Of a stretch of 64,000 nt of DNA, positions 10,717-21,699 are shown one piece after another (position 1 is the first letter of the stretch; each line of letters opens with the position of its first letter). The position numbers and the translations under genes are program-made. The DNA is from Allodiplogaster sudhausi (Eukaryota > Nematoda > Chromadorea > Rhabditida > Diplogasteridae): positions 1,826,501-1,890,500 of the forward strand of contig CALZFC010000065.1 in assembly GCA_945643635.1 (NCBI GenBank), written 5' to 3'. The notes beneath the pieces are model-generated. The model made no database searches, was not told the DNA's origin, and saw only the letters and a list, made by a program, of their open reading frames with translations.

Positions 10717-12964
10717 CTACTCGTTGTCAACGAGGAAGATTGTTGTAAGGAAAGTCTTGCGTTTCTGAATATCATTGCAGACCTTTTTCGCGTCCTGAAA
10801 ATATGTAAATTTTCTTTTATTCATTTTATGTCCAACTCGCCCAATTTGGCAGAACAAATTATTACGAAACATGAAATATACTGTTAAAGATACTTTTGTA
10901 TATGTAGTGAAAACGACAATAAATTTATCTTAATGAAAAGTGCAATATAGCATAAAACTAACAGTATCAGCATCAACTGTTTCATAGACATGAAGCTCTA
11001 CCCTGTCGTCGACTTTGCTCTTTTCAGCAGAGCGAGTCACCTTAAAAAATCAGATAGTTTACCTCCTGTACGACGTCAATAGAACTTCGATGTTACGTAA
11101 TTTTTGTTTCCGTTACAAATTTATTTAAATTTTTATATTATTACCTAATTGCATATATGATAAATGAACGGATAAATACCTTGATCTGGCCAACGTCGGT
11201 TGCATTGACGAATGAGTAGACGGGGTCGAATCGGTAGAGTTCGTTGTTCGAACACTTCACCTTGACAGCGACGCGCCTCGACGAATTGTTAGAGATCTGC
11301 GTAGGTTTTAATACTTTAAATTATGGTTTCGAAGAAATCGTTGTTCATGAAAATTAAATATTAGTTGAATACAAGGAAAAACGAATTCCTGAATTTACAT
11401 AAAAACAAAATAATAAAAACAATACCTTGAGAGATTGCGTAGCCGCTTGGCCTGGCCGCCAAACGAGCATAACCGGGGAGACGTTGTAGTCACTCCTTGC
11501 CTCTTCGATCTCCGAGTTTATCTAAATTTGCTTTCGCCTATCAGAGAGGCAAACATAACAGTTTTGATGTTATTTTAAGATGAGGTTGTAAAAAATGGAT
11601 TAATTGCCCAAAAATAAACCATTTATTAATTTTCAAAACTGTTCTAAATTTAAAAAAAAAATTACAGAGATTATTCATCGTGTTTTCTTTTTAGACGAAA
11701 CAATCCTTCACATATACATACTACATTTGTGTAATTCACAAGAAACACAAAATGATGTCAAGAATAATAAGACACTAGCCTTATTCTCCTTGTCCTCTCC
11801 ACGTTGTGGAGCGGGCGTCTTCTTGAGCAGACTGCGAACTTCTTGCTCGAATCGCGCAGTCTCCCTCTCCTTCTCCTCGGCCATCTTCGTCTCGCTCTCC
11901 TTCAGCGTCAGTTGCGCCACGCACTCTTCGACATCCTTCTTAGTTTTGAGATTCTGCGCTTCGTAGATTGTGTTCGAAAAGTGTTAACGATTACCTATTT
12001 CCACACGGTATTCTTTTAGATTGTAAAACCCCACTGAAATAGTTGGTCTGGTATAAGGCCACGAGCTCTTTTCCATCCCTTTTCGACTCCACATGACGAC
12101 GTTGAATACAAAAGAAAAAAGTATTTGCTCGATGGGAAGGAAAACAAACCCGTGCGACTCTCTTCGTCTCGCCCTCCTTCAGCATCATTCGTGCCACGTA
12201 CTCTTCGACATTCTTATCTACGTCAAAATTCTCCACTTCATTGATCGCCTTCTAAAATTATAGCCGATTCAGTATTTTCACTCACCGTGACATGCCAATA
12301 CCAAGTTAAAAAAATAATTTGCTTTCATTAGTATAAGTTTACCTCGATAATGTCGCTATCCATTTCGCTTGGCGTTTCCTCCTTCTAAATCAACAGTGTT
12401 AATTAATTAAGTAAACAAACATTATCAACTTTATTTTCGTCGAATGGAAACCTGGTATGGCTTCCAAAGCGTCCAGAACATGCGAATCTCATCTCCATAC
12501 TCGTCTACCGGCTCCGTTGCCTGCCCAACAACCTAAGAAAAGAAACATACATTAAATAAGGAAATATGCATCTCTAGAAGAGTTTAAGAACGATTAAGGA
12601 TAATCCCGGAATGATGTCTACCTGATAGCCACGCTTGTCGAGAATATCAAAAATGTCGCACACATCGAGGTCCGTTGTGAGTCCGTCGCGAGGATCAGAA
12701 TTCGGGTCATGCAGCTTGAAACAACGGTAATTACGATTTGAAAGAGAAACGCAAAATATTACTTCGTCTACTGGGTGAATGTATTTTTTTTAGAAGTTCA
12801 ATGTATGGCGTATAAGCGTATACAAATATTAAGGAAAGGTTATTTGCTGATGAAGAAACCTCGAGCTCGGTATACAGGCCGAAGTCTAAGTTTCTGCCGT
12901 ACACAGTAGGGAGCCTCATTAAGCCGCCTGAGAAGCGTTGAGCAGTCACAAAGACGTATGGCAT
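10717..12964 (-). CDS. G3: GFRP-like domain, coiled coil, MSP/SSP-like domain
   Basis: Ten exons, all phase 0: 12860-12964, 12622-12714, 12452-12532, 12343-12384, 12150-12251, 11780-11974, 11426-11521, 11180-11296, 10963-11040 and 10717-10794, for about 328 aa. Residues 1-93 are GFRP-like (MPYVFVTAQRF; FDILDKRGYQ; VVGQATEP...WTLWKPYQ). Residues about 108-205 are charged and coiled-coil-like (VEEYVARMMLKEGET; EKERETARFEQEVRSLLKK). The last 120 residues match the nematode MSP/SSP fold pattern: SNNSSRRVAVKVKCSNN, YRFDPVYSFV, then a KSKVDDRVELHVYE strand and DAKKVCNDI. MSP-type domains are sperm cytoskeletal or signalling modules in nematodes. One defect: the acceptor before exon 6 reads TTTTCG instead of AG (paralog G7 has TTTTGAG). 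Exon 6 uses a GC donor (AAG|GCTAGT), also seen in G7. Confidence 0.7.
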
Positions 12965-13146
12965 GTTTTTCTGCAACACTTCTAGCCTTTCTTACCACCC
13001 AAAGTAAGCAAGAAGAACACAGTGAGGCGATATTGCAAGAGCTCGAGAAATCAAAAGCAGATAGAAGAACGAAAGTGTGCAATGAAGAGCTAGATTAGTA
13101 AAATGGCTTTGACCTCATCCTGCGTGATAGGCTTTTTGGTCCCATT

Positions 13147-13190
13147 AAGTGCTAATTTAAGTGATAAGGCGCCCTGACGAAGTAACTGCT
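13147..13190 (-). promoter_or_regulatory. GFRP-family upstream module (G3)
   Basis: The minus strand reads ACTTCGTCAGGGCGCCTTAT, followed by the TTAGCACTTAA-like block and the family's GATGAGGTCAAAGCC segment, about 180-220 bases before the G3 ATG. Confidence 0.55.
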
Positions 13191-13793
13191 ACATTGAACA
13201 TAATTTAGTCGCTAATAATGAGAAGAGGCTATGAGACTTTTATTGAAACCAGGAATAGAAGAAAAAAGGGCCAACTTTGCAGCCAACAAAAATCATCGCC
13301 ATATTTTTTCCCAGGCAATTGCCAACAAATTAAAACAGGGAACAAGAACACGAAGATGTGCACTTAAAGGAGGACGACAACTAAAACAATAGAATATATA
13401 CCTTAAAATTACCCGCTATGAAAAAGAGCATGAGAAACCGGTAGATTTAAATGGGGCAGATCAATTTAGACTTGATATGCCTTTTCAATTTAACTTGCAA
13501 TGGTAATTGATTGTTAAGATGTTTGAAATGGTTGGGGAACAGTTTTATCAGTACGGGGAGAGGACAGGGGGGAGTGGAAGACAGGGTGAAGGCCGTTCCC
13601 CGAGTGAAAGAGGGGAGAATAATTTGAGATGGCGGCAAAGTCACTTTTAACCTATTCGTTTGCCCTTTTCTTTCAAGAAAATGAGAATAAAACTTGCAAT
13701 TTTGCGTTCTTGACGAATTCGATAAATTTGCATTGTTTGCACTTCAATGTAAATGAATATTGTATTATACAAATTTTTACCCCTCATAAGATG

Positions 13794-13801
13794 TATAAAA
13801 G
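13794..13801 (+). promoter_or_regulatory. TATA box of MDKSSEKK copy A
   Basis: TATAAAAG precedes a 5'UTR shared with the genes at 4263, 41071 and 61399 (GGGCTTCGCT, CTCACTCATTCC, TCAACTCCATCC). It is 79 bases from the ATG at 13873. Confidence 0.7.
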
Positions 13802-13872
13802 GGCTTCGCTGTTCCTTGCTCACTCATTCCGATCTGTTTTCTCCGCCTCGTGCCGCCTCTTCAACTCCATCC

Positions 13873-14359
13873 ATGGACAAGTCGTCGGAGAAGAAGGAGG
13901 TGCTTGTATATTGAAATTGGACTAGATATTAAATCTTATGCTAATTATTTCGCTCTAATTTCGCGTATTTAAGGATACCGGAGGAGCCCCGTACCAAATT
14001 TACTCACTTTCCACAGTCTTCGATGGAAGCAAGGTTTGAATTACATTTTCTTTATGATAAAGCACTGTAAAAAAAGTAAAATAGAATGATAAGTTTGAAC
14101 TTGAGGCTGAGAAGGAATCGCCCAAGGACGAAAATGCGGAGAAGATCGAGAAGGACGCTGTAAGAGAACTCATTTGAACGATCATTTCTAATCTTGCGTA
14201 TTTAAGGATACCGGAGGAGCCCCGTACCAAATTCACCCGCTTGCCGCAATCCTCGATGGAATCAAGGTTTGAATTTCCTTCGTTTTCATTGGAATAAAAT
14301 GTTAAGCATTCCTCAAATTGCAGAACTCGAAAAAGGACAATGAGACGATGAAAGAGTAG
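13873..14359 (+). CDS. MDKSSEKK family copy A
   Basis: Five small exons: 13873-13899, 13974-14033, 14106-14159, 14207-14266 and 14324-14359. All junctions are phase 0 and the product is 78 aa. Exon 1 encodes MDKSSEKKE. Exons 2 and 4 are versions of one 20-residue unit (DTGGAPYQI....L...DG.K), an internal exon duplication. Exon 3 is charged (KESPKDENAEKIEKDA) and exon 5 is a basic/acidic tail (NSKKDNETMKE). There is no signal peptide or membrane segment, so a small cytosolic, probably disordered or helical protein is likely. Relatives lie at 40376-41071 and 58571-61399, with fragments at about 31147-31612 and 55835-56298. The function is unknown; its steady association with the GFRP/MSP genes suggests shared expression. 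Confidence 0.72.
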
Positions 14360-15035
14360 AAGAATGAGAAGAAGAGCCAAGGAGGAAAAGAAAGAAGTGT
14401 GAAGTCCTCCAAGTCCTGCCAGCTCCCCTTTTCTTCCCTCTCGAATTCACTTTCACCTCTGCATAAAAATGGTGGGATTGGGAAATGTTTGTTTTCCGTG
14501 ACAAAATAGAAGAAACAAGAGAAAGAGCTGAACAATTGCTACCACGATGACCCTGACACGACCAATGCAGGCCACATGCATTGACAAAAGAGTTTACCGC
14601 TCCATTAAGTCATTGTAATCAGGAGAACATTCGTATGTACATATGTATGTATGTACTCCATTTGTCCTTTTCCATTCTCGCCCACCGATCCAGAATCCGA
14701 ATTTTCTCGTGTTTCATTCTCTTATCGTACAAGAATGCTTCGAATGAACTATTGAATTCACTGTGTCAATCTTATCATGCCCCGAGAGAAAAAGTGAGAA
14801 TGCGAGGGGGAAAGAGATACTCGGCGTCATTGGACAAGGTGACACAGGAAAATGGTAAGATTTTTGATTAGTTTTCCAACATGGTACCCTTTCGTTCTCG
14901 TGGAAGTAAGAGAACGATTACGTTTGATTGCCACCATATCTTTTGGCCTCTCGGGTCATGGCTCACCATCCCGAAACAACCATTTTTGAGAGCTCATATA
15001 AAGCCGCATAGAACGCACGAGAAGTGGTGCTAACA
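14360..15035. other. Shared 3' flank, then no gene seen
   Basis: About 14400-14500 is the 3' flank of MDKSSEKK genes (GGACTTGGAGGACTTCACAC in the opposite strand sense, CCTCTGCATAAAAATGGTGG), also found near 40250, 55720 and 58460. No further gene is supported up to the lectin start. Confidence 0.5.
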
Positions 15036-16549
15036 ATGTCCTCGCATCTCACTCTCCTTCTTGTCGTTCTTGGAATCTGGCTTCAACTGACAGGCACGTA
15101 AATTTTTTAATAAGGAATTTGATGAAGATGTCATAATTCGAAAGTGCTCTATTACATTATATGTTCTCGAAAAATTCTTTATTTTTTCGATTTACTCAAA
15201 TAAGTACTTTGAAATTTCTTATCACGTGTGCAAATTAATATTATTAAACATTTTGTAAAATTAAAATTTTATTTTTTAAAGTGTTTTATTATTATGCTAA
15301 ATATGTAGGCGTTCTCGCGTGCTCGGGCGACACGGAGCCATGGATCGACGGCAACTGCTTCAGCACTCTTATTTTTCGTTGTTTAGGTGATAAAAGTAAT
15401 AAGTCTGGCATGCTTTAAATAAAACAGTCCAGAAACATGAATGTAAAATTTTTTGTTTAATGAGCAAATATTTGCACTTGAAATAAAAAATATCATTTGA
15501 AATTCTGACAGGAAAATTAATGACTTAGTAGGACAAGGCTAGTTTTCACTAGATTCCACGAGATTCCGGAGAAATTAAGAGAGCCTCTCTGCAAGGATCA
15601 AGCAACCCTCCATGGGGGCCTGCCCCGAGGTAAAAATTTTTGATTTGGCTATCCAAAATTTAATCAGGGGTACCTATGCCCACTATGAAGAAAATTTGAA
15701 GGTCAATTTTGTTATAAAATTTTTTTCCTTGCCTGGGCATGCAAAAGTAAGGGAAACGTTTAAGTGCACATAACTTTCTTTAACATCAATATCTTTCAAT
15801 TTTCTTTTTTTTATTAGCATCGCCGCTCGATTCTAAACAAAACTGTCCAGATGTGTCCAGATTCAGTCAACAATTTCTTTTCACATCGAAAAATTGTTTG
15901 AAATATTTTATTTTGACGGTTAAATACCTAATACTCATTTGTATTCGGGTTTTATATCTCAAAATGTAGAGAATTAAAAACTGTATAACATATATTCTTT
16001 TCGTTTCATGTGTCCTTCTCTAGGTGGGTTAAAAATAGGCTCAAATAGGAGCACCTCGGACACGTCGGATTCAAGGAATACGTGAAAAAGAAGTTAAATG
16101 CTTGTTGTAACATAAAATGACACATTTCATTCGATTCAGCTTCATCCTTTTCATAAAATCTCCCTACAAAAATTTCATAAAAATATCAATTTCCATGAAA
16201 ATAACGCATTTTTCGATTTTTCTGCAATTGTCAGAAAATGACCTAAAACTATTCAAAGCGCTGTATTTTCAATGTTTTCAGCGAGAACAGTATGCGGATA
16301 ATACTGTTCAGTACGCGACAAAATTCTCTACAACATACATCCATTACATATGGATAGGGCGTCCCTACCAATGATAGTATCGATTTTCCTATGTCGGTCG
16401 CGTCAAAACTGACAGATCCGCATTTTCCAACTTTTCGTGCAATCATAATGTTTCTTACTAATCCAAAACATCATTCTGCTCCACGAAGCACACTAAGGTT
16501 AGAATAGATGTTTGTTTTGCAGATTTCCCGTGGTAAAAACCTGCAAAAG

Positions 16550-16612
16550 GGTTTGCACGCGCGCGGATTTGAACCTGCGACCCATGACGTTCGACATGCA
16601 CAACCAATGGGC
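16550..16612 (-). other. tRNA-like 3' half in E1 left arm
   Basis: The minus strand has GGGTCGCAGGTTCAAATCCG, which fits a tRNA T-arm/B box (GGTTCAAATCC), preceded by an anticodon-arm-like segment. No acceptor closure or complete D-arm is seen, so it is a tRNA-derived scrap, not a functional tRNA. The mirrored copy is at about 17370-17430 on the plus strand. Confidence 0.4.
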
Positions 16613-17369
16613 CAAAATGACATTTAAAAATTCATTTCTGGAAAATGCCAAAACCAATCTTAATGGTTGACCTATCATCCGATAGCTATTTTTGCGCTCA
16701 ATCGAAATAAATATATCCGCCAAAAAGTGTAAATTGGCAGCAAGGCCAAATAAATGGCCAAATTATTCGAACCCAAAAAAATAGATCAAACAATGTATAC
16801 ATCATAAAGTGATGTATGATATAGTTGCTTGTCTTCGCGAAATCTATCGAATGGCATATAATATGTGGTGATAAGTTCAATCCGCGAGAAATAACAGCCG
16901 CGGAAATTTATCACCAAACAATTAACTTTTCAAATGACTTCATGGCACTTTTTCAAGACTCATATTAATAGAGAGGACATAATTTATCAGTCACTATTTG
17001 CTGTTCGGCTGGAGTACCGAAACAGTGCCCTGAAGTCCTTTGAAATGTCAATATTTTGGGGGGACATTTTCGCGGCTGTTATTGCCCGGGGATTGAACTT
17101 ATCGCTACCCTTTACATGTCATTCGATAGTTTTTGCCAAGACGAGCAACTATCCCATACATCACGTTATGATGTACAGATCGTTTGATCTACTTTGTATG
17201 TTCGAATATTTGGGCCACTTATTTGGCCTTGCTGCCAATTTACACTTTTTGACGGATATATTTATTTCGATAGAGCGCAAAAATAGCTATCAGATGATAG
17301 GTCAACCATTAAGATTGGTTTTGGCATTTTCCAGAAATGAATTTTTAAATGTCATTTTGGCCTATTGGT

Positions 17370-17430
17370 TGTGCATGTCGAACGTCATGGGTCGCAGGTT
17401 CAAATCCGCGAGCGTGCAAACCCTTTTGCG
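17370..17430 (+). other. tRNA-like 3' half in E1 right arm
   Basis: This is the inverted partner of 16550-16612 within the foldback, with the same B-box-like GGTTCAAATCC. Confidence 0.4.
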
Positions 17431-18603
17431 GGTTTTTACCACGGGAAATCTGCAAAACTAACATCGATTCTGACCTTAGTGTGCTTCGTGGAGCAGAATG
17501 ATGTATTGGATTAGTAAGAAACATTATGATTGCACGAAAAGTTGGAAAATGCGGATCTGTCAGTTTAGACTCGATCGCCATAGGAAAATCGATACTGTCA
17601 TTGGTAGGGACGCCCTATCCATATGTAATGGATGTATGTTGTAGAGAATTTTGTCGAGTACTGAAAAGTATTATCCGCATACTGTTCTCGCTGAAAACAT
17701 TGAAAATACAGCGCTTTGAATAGTTTTAGGTCATTTTCTGACAATTGCAGAAAAATCGAAAAATGCGTTATTTTCATGGAAATTGATATTTTTATGAAAT
17801 TTTTGTAGGGAGATTTTATGAAAAGGAAGAAGCTGAATCGAATGAAATGAGTCATTTTATGTTACAACAAGAATTTAACTTCTTTTTCACCCATTCCTTG
17901 AATCCGACGTGTCCGAGGTGCTCCTATTTGAGCCTATTTTTAACCCACCTAGGGAAGGGCACATGAAACGAAAAGAATATATATTATACAGTTTTTAATG
18001 CTCTACATTTTGAGATATAAAACCCGAATACAAATGAGTATAAGGTATTTAACCGTCAAAATAAAATATTTCAAACAATTTTTCGATGTGAAAAGAAATT
18101 GTTGACTGAAACACATCTGGACAGTTTTGTTTAGAATCGAGCGGCGATGCTAATAAAAAAAAAAGAAAATTGAAAAATATTGAGTTTGAAGCGAGATACG
18201 CCTATTCATAAAATATACATACTTTCAACTGTTCACACAAAAAAAGTTTTTTGAAAAAAAATATTAACCATTTAATCTTGCTACTGGGGCCCTGTGCCAT
18301 GCCTGACTATGTTTTCATACTCGAAATCCAACATCTGGATCTGGGGCAGGCCCTACTGGAGGCGTACAGAGAGGCTCTCTTAAAGATACAATCATTTCTA
18401 AAAATTAGACGGTGCAATCAGGATGCATCGGACGTGTCAGGTTAATCGTGGTAGGAGTTTCCGTGTTCAAGCCTCCTTTAAGGGCTGGAGGTCCTTTGAC
18501 GAAGTGGCCAAGCACTGCACGGAAAAAGGAACTCTGCTTACGTCGATCAGGAATGCCGAGGTAATAGGCATATGAACAATAATAATAATCAGAATTACTA
18601 TAA

Positions 18604-18651
18604 TTTTATTTGAATTGTATTATATATATATAATACAATTCAAATAAAATA
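18604..18651. repeat. Perfect AT palindrome without loop
   Basis: A 48-base self-complementary sequence centred on (TA)n with arms ATTTTATTTGAATTGTATTA. It lies in an intron of the decayed lectin gene. Confidence 0.8.
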
Positions 18652-19745
18652 TATATATATATACCCAAATTGGCTGGGCTTGCATAACACATCGGCTCAC
18701 ATGCCAGTTGTGACAGTAGTCCCATTTCTGTGCAATGTTTTCACTATACTTTTTTACCAATCTGTCAGGGACTTCGAGGTAGGAGTTTTCCCTTATGGTC
18801 GCCTTAAAATGAACATTTCCGATGCGCACTGGAGAACGAAGCTATTCGAAAGGGGCTCATCCATAATGGGGTGGACAGGCCTGGATCGGACTCGACTACG
18901 ACGAAAAGTATGAAAAGTACTTCTGGCTCGATGGAACGCCCTTGAACTACACAAACTATGGAGGTATGATATTAAAAATTATTTTTAAACGTCGTCTTCG
19001 CTAATATACGGCATAAGAAGACGACAGGCGATTATCGCTTGCATGAAAATTATCTTGATATACATACGGTATCTGAAGGTACAGCATCTTGAGAAAAGGT
19101 ATGTTGAGAAACGACATGCAAGAAGACGCCGAGCGATTGCCGCTTTTTGCTGAACGCGACCACGGGCAAGTGGAACGCGGATACTGGTAACTACTACAAC
19201 GGCCGTAGTGCATACGCCGGCGTATGCAGGAATGCGAAGCCGAACGGTATGTGGATTAATAGTAATTTTTCAACTAATTATTTATTTCTAAGCAACAAAC
19301 AAGCAAATAAAATAGAATTCCAAACTGACCATGCATTGCGTACATCATCTCAATTATTTGAAGACGGCGCTAGACAGGTTTGTCAAGGAAAAAACTATAA
19401 ATAAATTAATATTATTATGAGTTAATAAATATTATTATGAAAATGAATTTTACTATGAATATTTTTGCGAATACATAAATATTACAATGAATAGATATGT
19501 AAATATTACCATGACGAAATGAAAATTACTAGGACTACATAAGCATTACTATGAATAAATGAACATGTCCGACCAAAAATATTTGTAGACCTCGTCTACG
19601 ACGGCTACGACTTTGTGGCAAAGTCGAGGGACTGCGTCCGTGTCTTCAAGGAGCCGGTCTCAAACGATCTATCATTCATGTACAACATACATATGTATAT
19701 ACATACATATATAGAGAAGAAAGTGTTGAGTAAGGAAGCGTAATC

Positions 19746-19938
19746 TTAAAAGAGGGCGATCACGGAAAAATTATGTGATATTTCAAATTGCCGCGGCCTA
19801 CGCACTCTCATTCGCGCTTGCTATTTTCACGCAGCGGGTTTGGGCGAAATAGCACGTGAGAATGAGAGCGGGTAATCACAGCGAGACGCGGCAATTCGAA
19901 CCTGAATTGAAAAATTTTCGGTGATCGCCCTCCTTTAA
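19746..19938. mobile_element. Small TTAA MITE
   Basis: A 185-bp element (19750-19934) between TTAA direct repeats, with inverted ends GAGGGCGATCACGG and CCGTGATCGCCCTC-like (a few mismatches). Related single ends occur at about 9285 and 31657 (GGAGxGxGAxCACCGAAAA). Confidence 0.65.
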
Positions 19939-20703
19939 ATAAACCTTTTACTTCATAGAAAAGCCACACCAAAGCCGAACAACACTGCAATGCAGACCAT
20001 GCTCACCTCATTGCGATTCACGACCAAGCGGTAATTTTTTTTAAACAATTTTATTTGATGAAATAAATAGGAAAGAGATAGCCACTACTCGTCGTATATG
20101 CCTGCTTGCAATGGTGTGTGTTTTTTCTCTGGAAAATATGAGTTTCCGCGCAATAAGATTATTTTAAAGGCATATCTTGACAATATGATTATTTTAAAGG
20201 AGAAAAATCCTTGATTTCCATATGAACGACTACATCTCGGCCAAGGCGTTCAATATGGGTCTGGCCGGCGGTATTCATATTGGCATGAAGACGAACGTCA
20301 AGCGAAATCAGACGAGCTATACCGATGGCAGCGCTGTCGGCTATACCAACTTTGTGGAAGGTTAAAATAGGGTTAAAAAAAACTTTGCGCAAAACAAAGG
20401 GCTAACCAAATTTGCGTAGAATTACATAAAAATAATAATTAACTTTGCGATTCGAGCTCACTACCGTATGCATGCTCAAAACCGGGTACGGTAGTTTCAG
20501 GCCGGTGCCTAGCAGAGATAAAAAAGTAGCACTGTGGATAAGTAAACAATATGAAATTCAAAATGTTATAGATAAATATCATTAGGCTAATTGGACAAGT
20601 TGACGCGGGAAAGTCTTATGCGACTAGCAGCAACATTGCCAAGCTAACACTCACGACAACAGAAGGCAGCGGAGTGCGTGGCTTCCGCGTACACTTCTAC
20701 TGA

Positions 20704-21480
20704 ACACCTAAATGTTATACGAAACCCGGAATGTTCATTTTTTGCTGTCCTAAATAAATTCCATGTAATAAAGCACCAAGGAAATCCCAAGTAAATACGC
20801 AACTTAACAGTAATCTATTTGAATTTTCCTGTCGCGCATTGAATCAATGTAAAGATTGAAACCTGTTCGAAACTTTTTTGGTCATACCACTACCAAGAGC
20901 TCCATATCTTATACGGCAGCAGATAACAATGATGCAACAGCTCTTTGCTAGCGGTTTCCAACGGCAGATGGATATGCAGCAATAACAGATAACCACGCAG
21001 CAACAACCACTGATGACTGGACAACAAACGGCACCGGATACAACACAATTCCAGATGGGAACAGCCAGCCACGCCGCTTCCAACCAGTCTTCGCTGACGC
21101 ACTCAACCTGTTTACTCCACTGGCTAGGTCGTCTCGTCTCTCGTTGCTCCAATGCAAGATATAGCGTCTGTTTCCGCGCGATCTTTCCACTGGTATGGGT
21201 GACTAGGAAATATTAACTGCTTTGTGCTCACTGCTATGACATATGTACATATATTTAATTTTGAAATCAACTAAAACTTTTTAGCAAATGAATTCGTGTT
21301 CGCTGTTTTATTTGGTGACAATTGCCTGGGAATAATATGGTGATGGCTTTGTCCGCAGTTGGTTGAGAGCTGCGCTTCAGCCTCCTATTTTCTTCTCGGC
21401 AGCATGACAAGTTATTAGAGTGTATGGGAACTTTTAAAAATTCTCATAGCCACTTGAACATATTAGCAACTAATTATATT
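20704..21480. other. Fragment of GFRP Gln-rich tail, antisense remnants
   Basis: About 20880-21180 shows degraded plus-strand similarity to the Gln-rich tail of G2/G6: ACAACAAACGGCACCGG, then a TCAACCTG...TCCACTGGCTAGGTCGTCTC segment. No intact gene remains. Confidence 0.5.
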
Positions 21481-21486
21481 CACCGT

Positions 21487-21532
21487 AGCAGTCATTTCGT
21501 CAGGGCGCCTCATCAGTTAAATTAGCACTTAA
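21487..21532 (+). promoter_or_regulatory. GFRP-family upstream module (G4)
   Basis: CAGTCATTTCGTCAGGGCGC followed by CTCATCAGTTAAATTAGCAC, then GCGCAGGATGAGGTCAATGC about 25 bases on. It sits about 200 bases before the G4 ATG. Confidence 0.55.
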
Positions 21533-21699
21533 GGAGGTCAAAAAGCGTTTCGCGCAGGATGAGGTCAATGCCAGTAAACTAATCTTGCTATTGAGTGCAC
21601 ACAGTTCCTACTTTTCATCTCTCGATCTCTTGCAATAGAATTTCGTTGTATTCTTCTCCAGTGCTTTGCAGTGGTAATCTTGCAGTATTGCAGAGAAAT

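Larger units (their letters stand above)
15575..18383. mobile_element. TTAA foldback transposon E1
   Basis: The element spans 15579-18379 (2801 bp), flanked by TTAA on both sides (15575-15578 and 18380-18383). Ends read GAGAGCCTCTCTG and its inverse. The arms (about 15579-16905 and 17065-18379) are near-perfect inverted repeats with a loop of about 160 bases. No transposase is visible, so it is non-autonomous. TTAA targets are typical of piggyBac-type transposases, but the family is inferred from the target site only. Confidence 0.8.
15036..20703 (+). pseudogene. Two-domain C-type lectin/CUB gene, probably decayed
   Basis: Recognisable exons in order: signal peptide (15036-15093, MSSHLTLLLVVLG); 15309-15386 with WIDGNCFS; about 18441-18560 with GWRSFDEVAKHCTEKGTLLTSI; 18879-18963 with WIGLDYDEKYEKYFWLDG; about 19116-19246 with DCRFLLNATTGKW...GVCRN; about 19593-19670 opening a second CTLD with SRDCVRVFKEP; 19959-20030 with AEQHCNADHAHLIAIHDQ; about 20202-20360 with GIHIGMKTN...YTDGS; and 20586-20703 ending GVRGFRVHFY, typical of a CUB-domain end. 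Nematode CTLD/CUB proteins are secreted and often immune-linked. The C-terminal part of CTLD2 and most of the CUB are missing, and the last exon does not join in phase. Exon 1 has a GC donor. Intron 2 holds a 2.8-kb TTAA foldback and intron 6 a small TTAA MITE. I call it likely non-functional. Confidence 0.62.

Noticed and set aside
16117..17855. Matching 85- and 65-codon frames on both strands
   Set aside because: They mirror each other because they lie in the inverted arms of foldback E1; no protein family.
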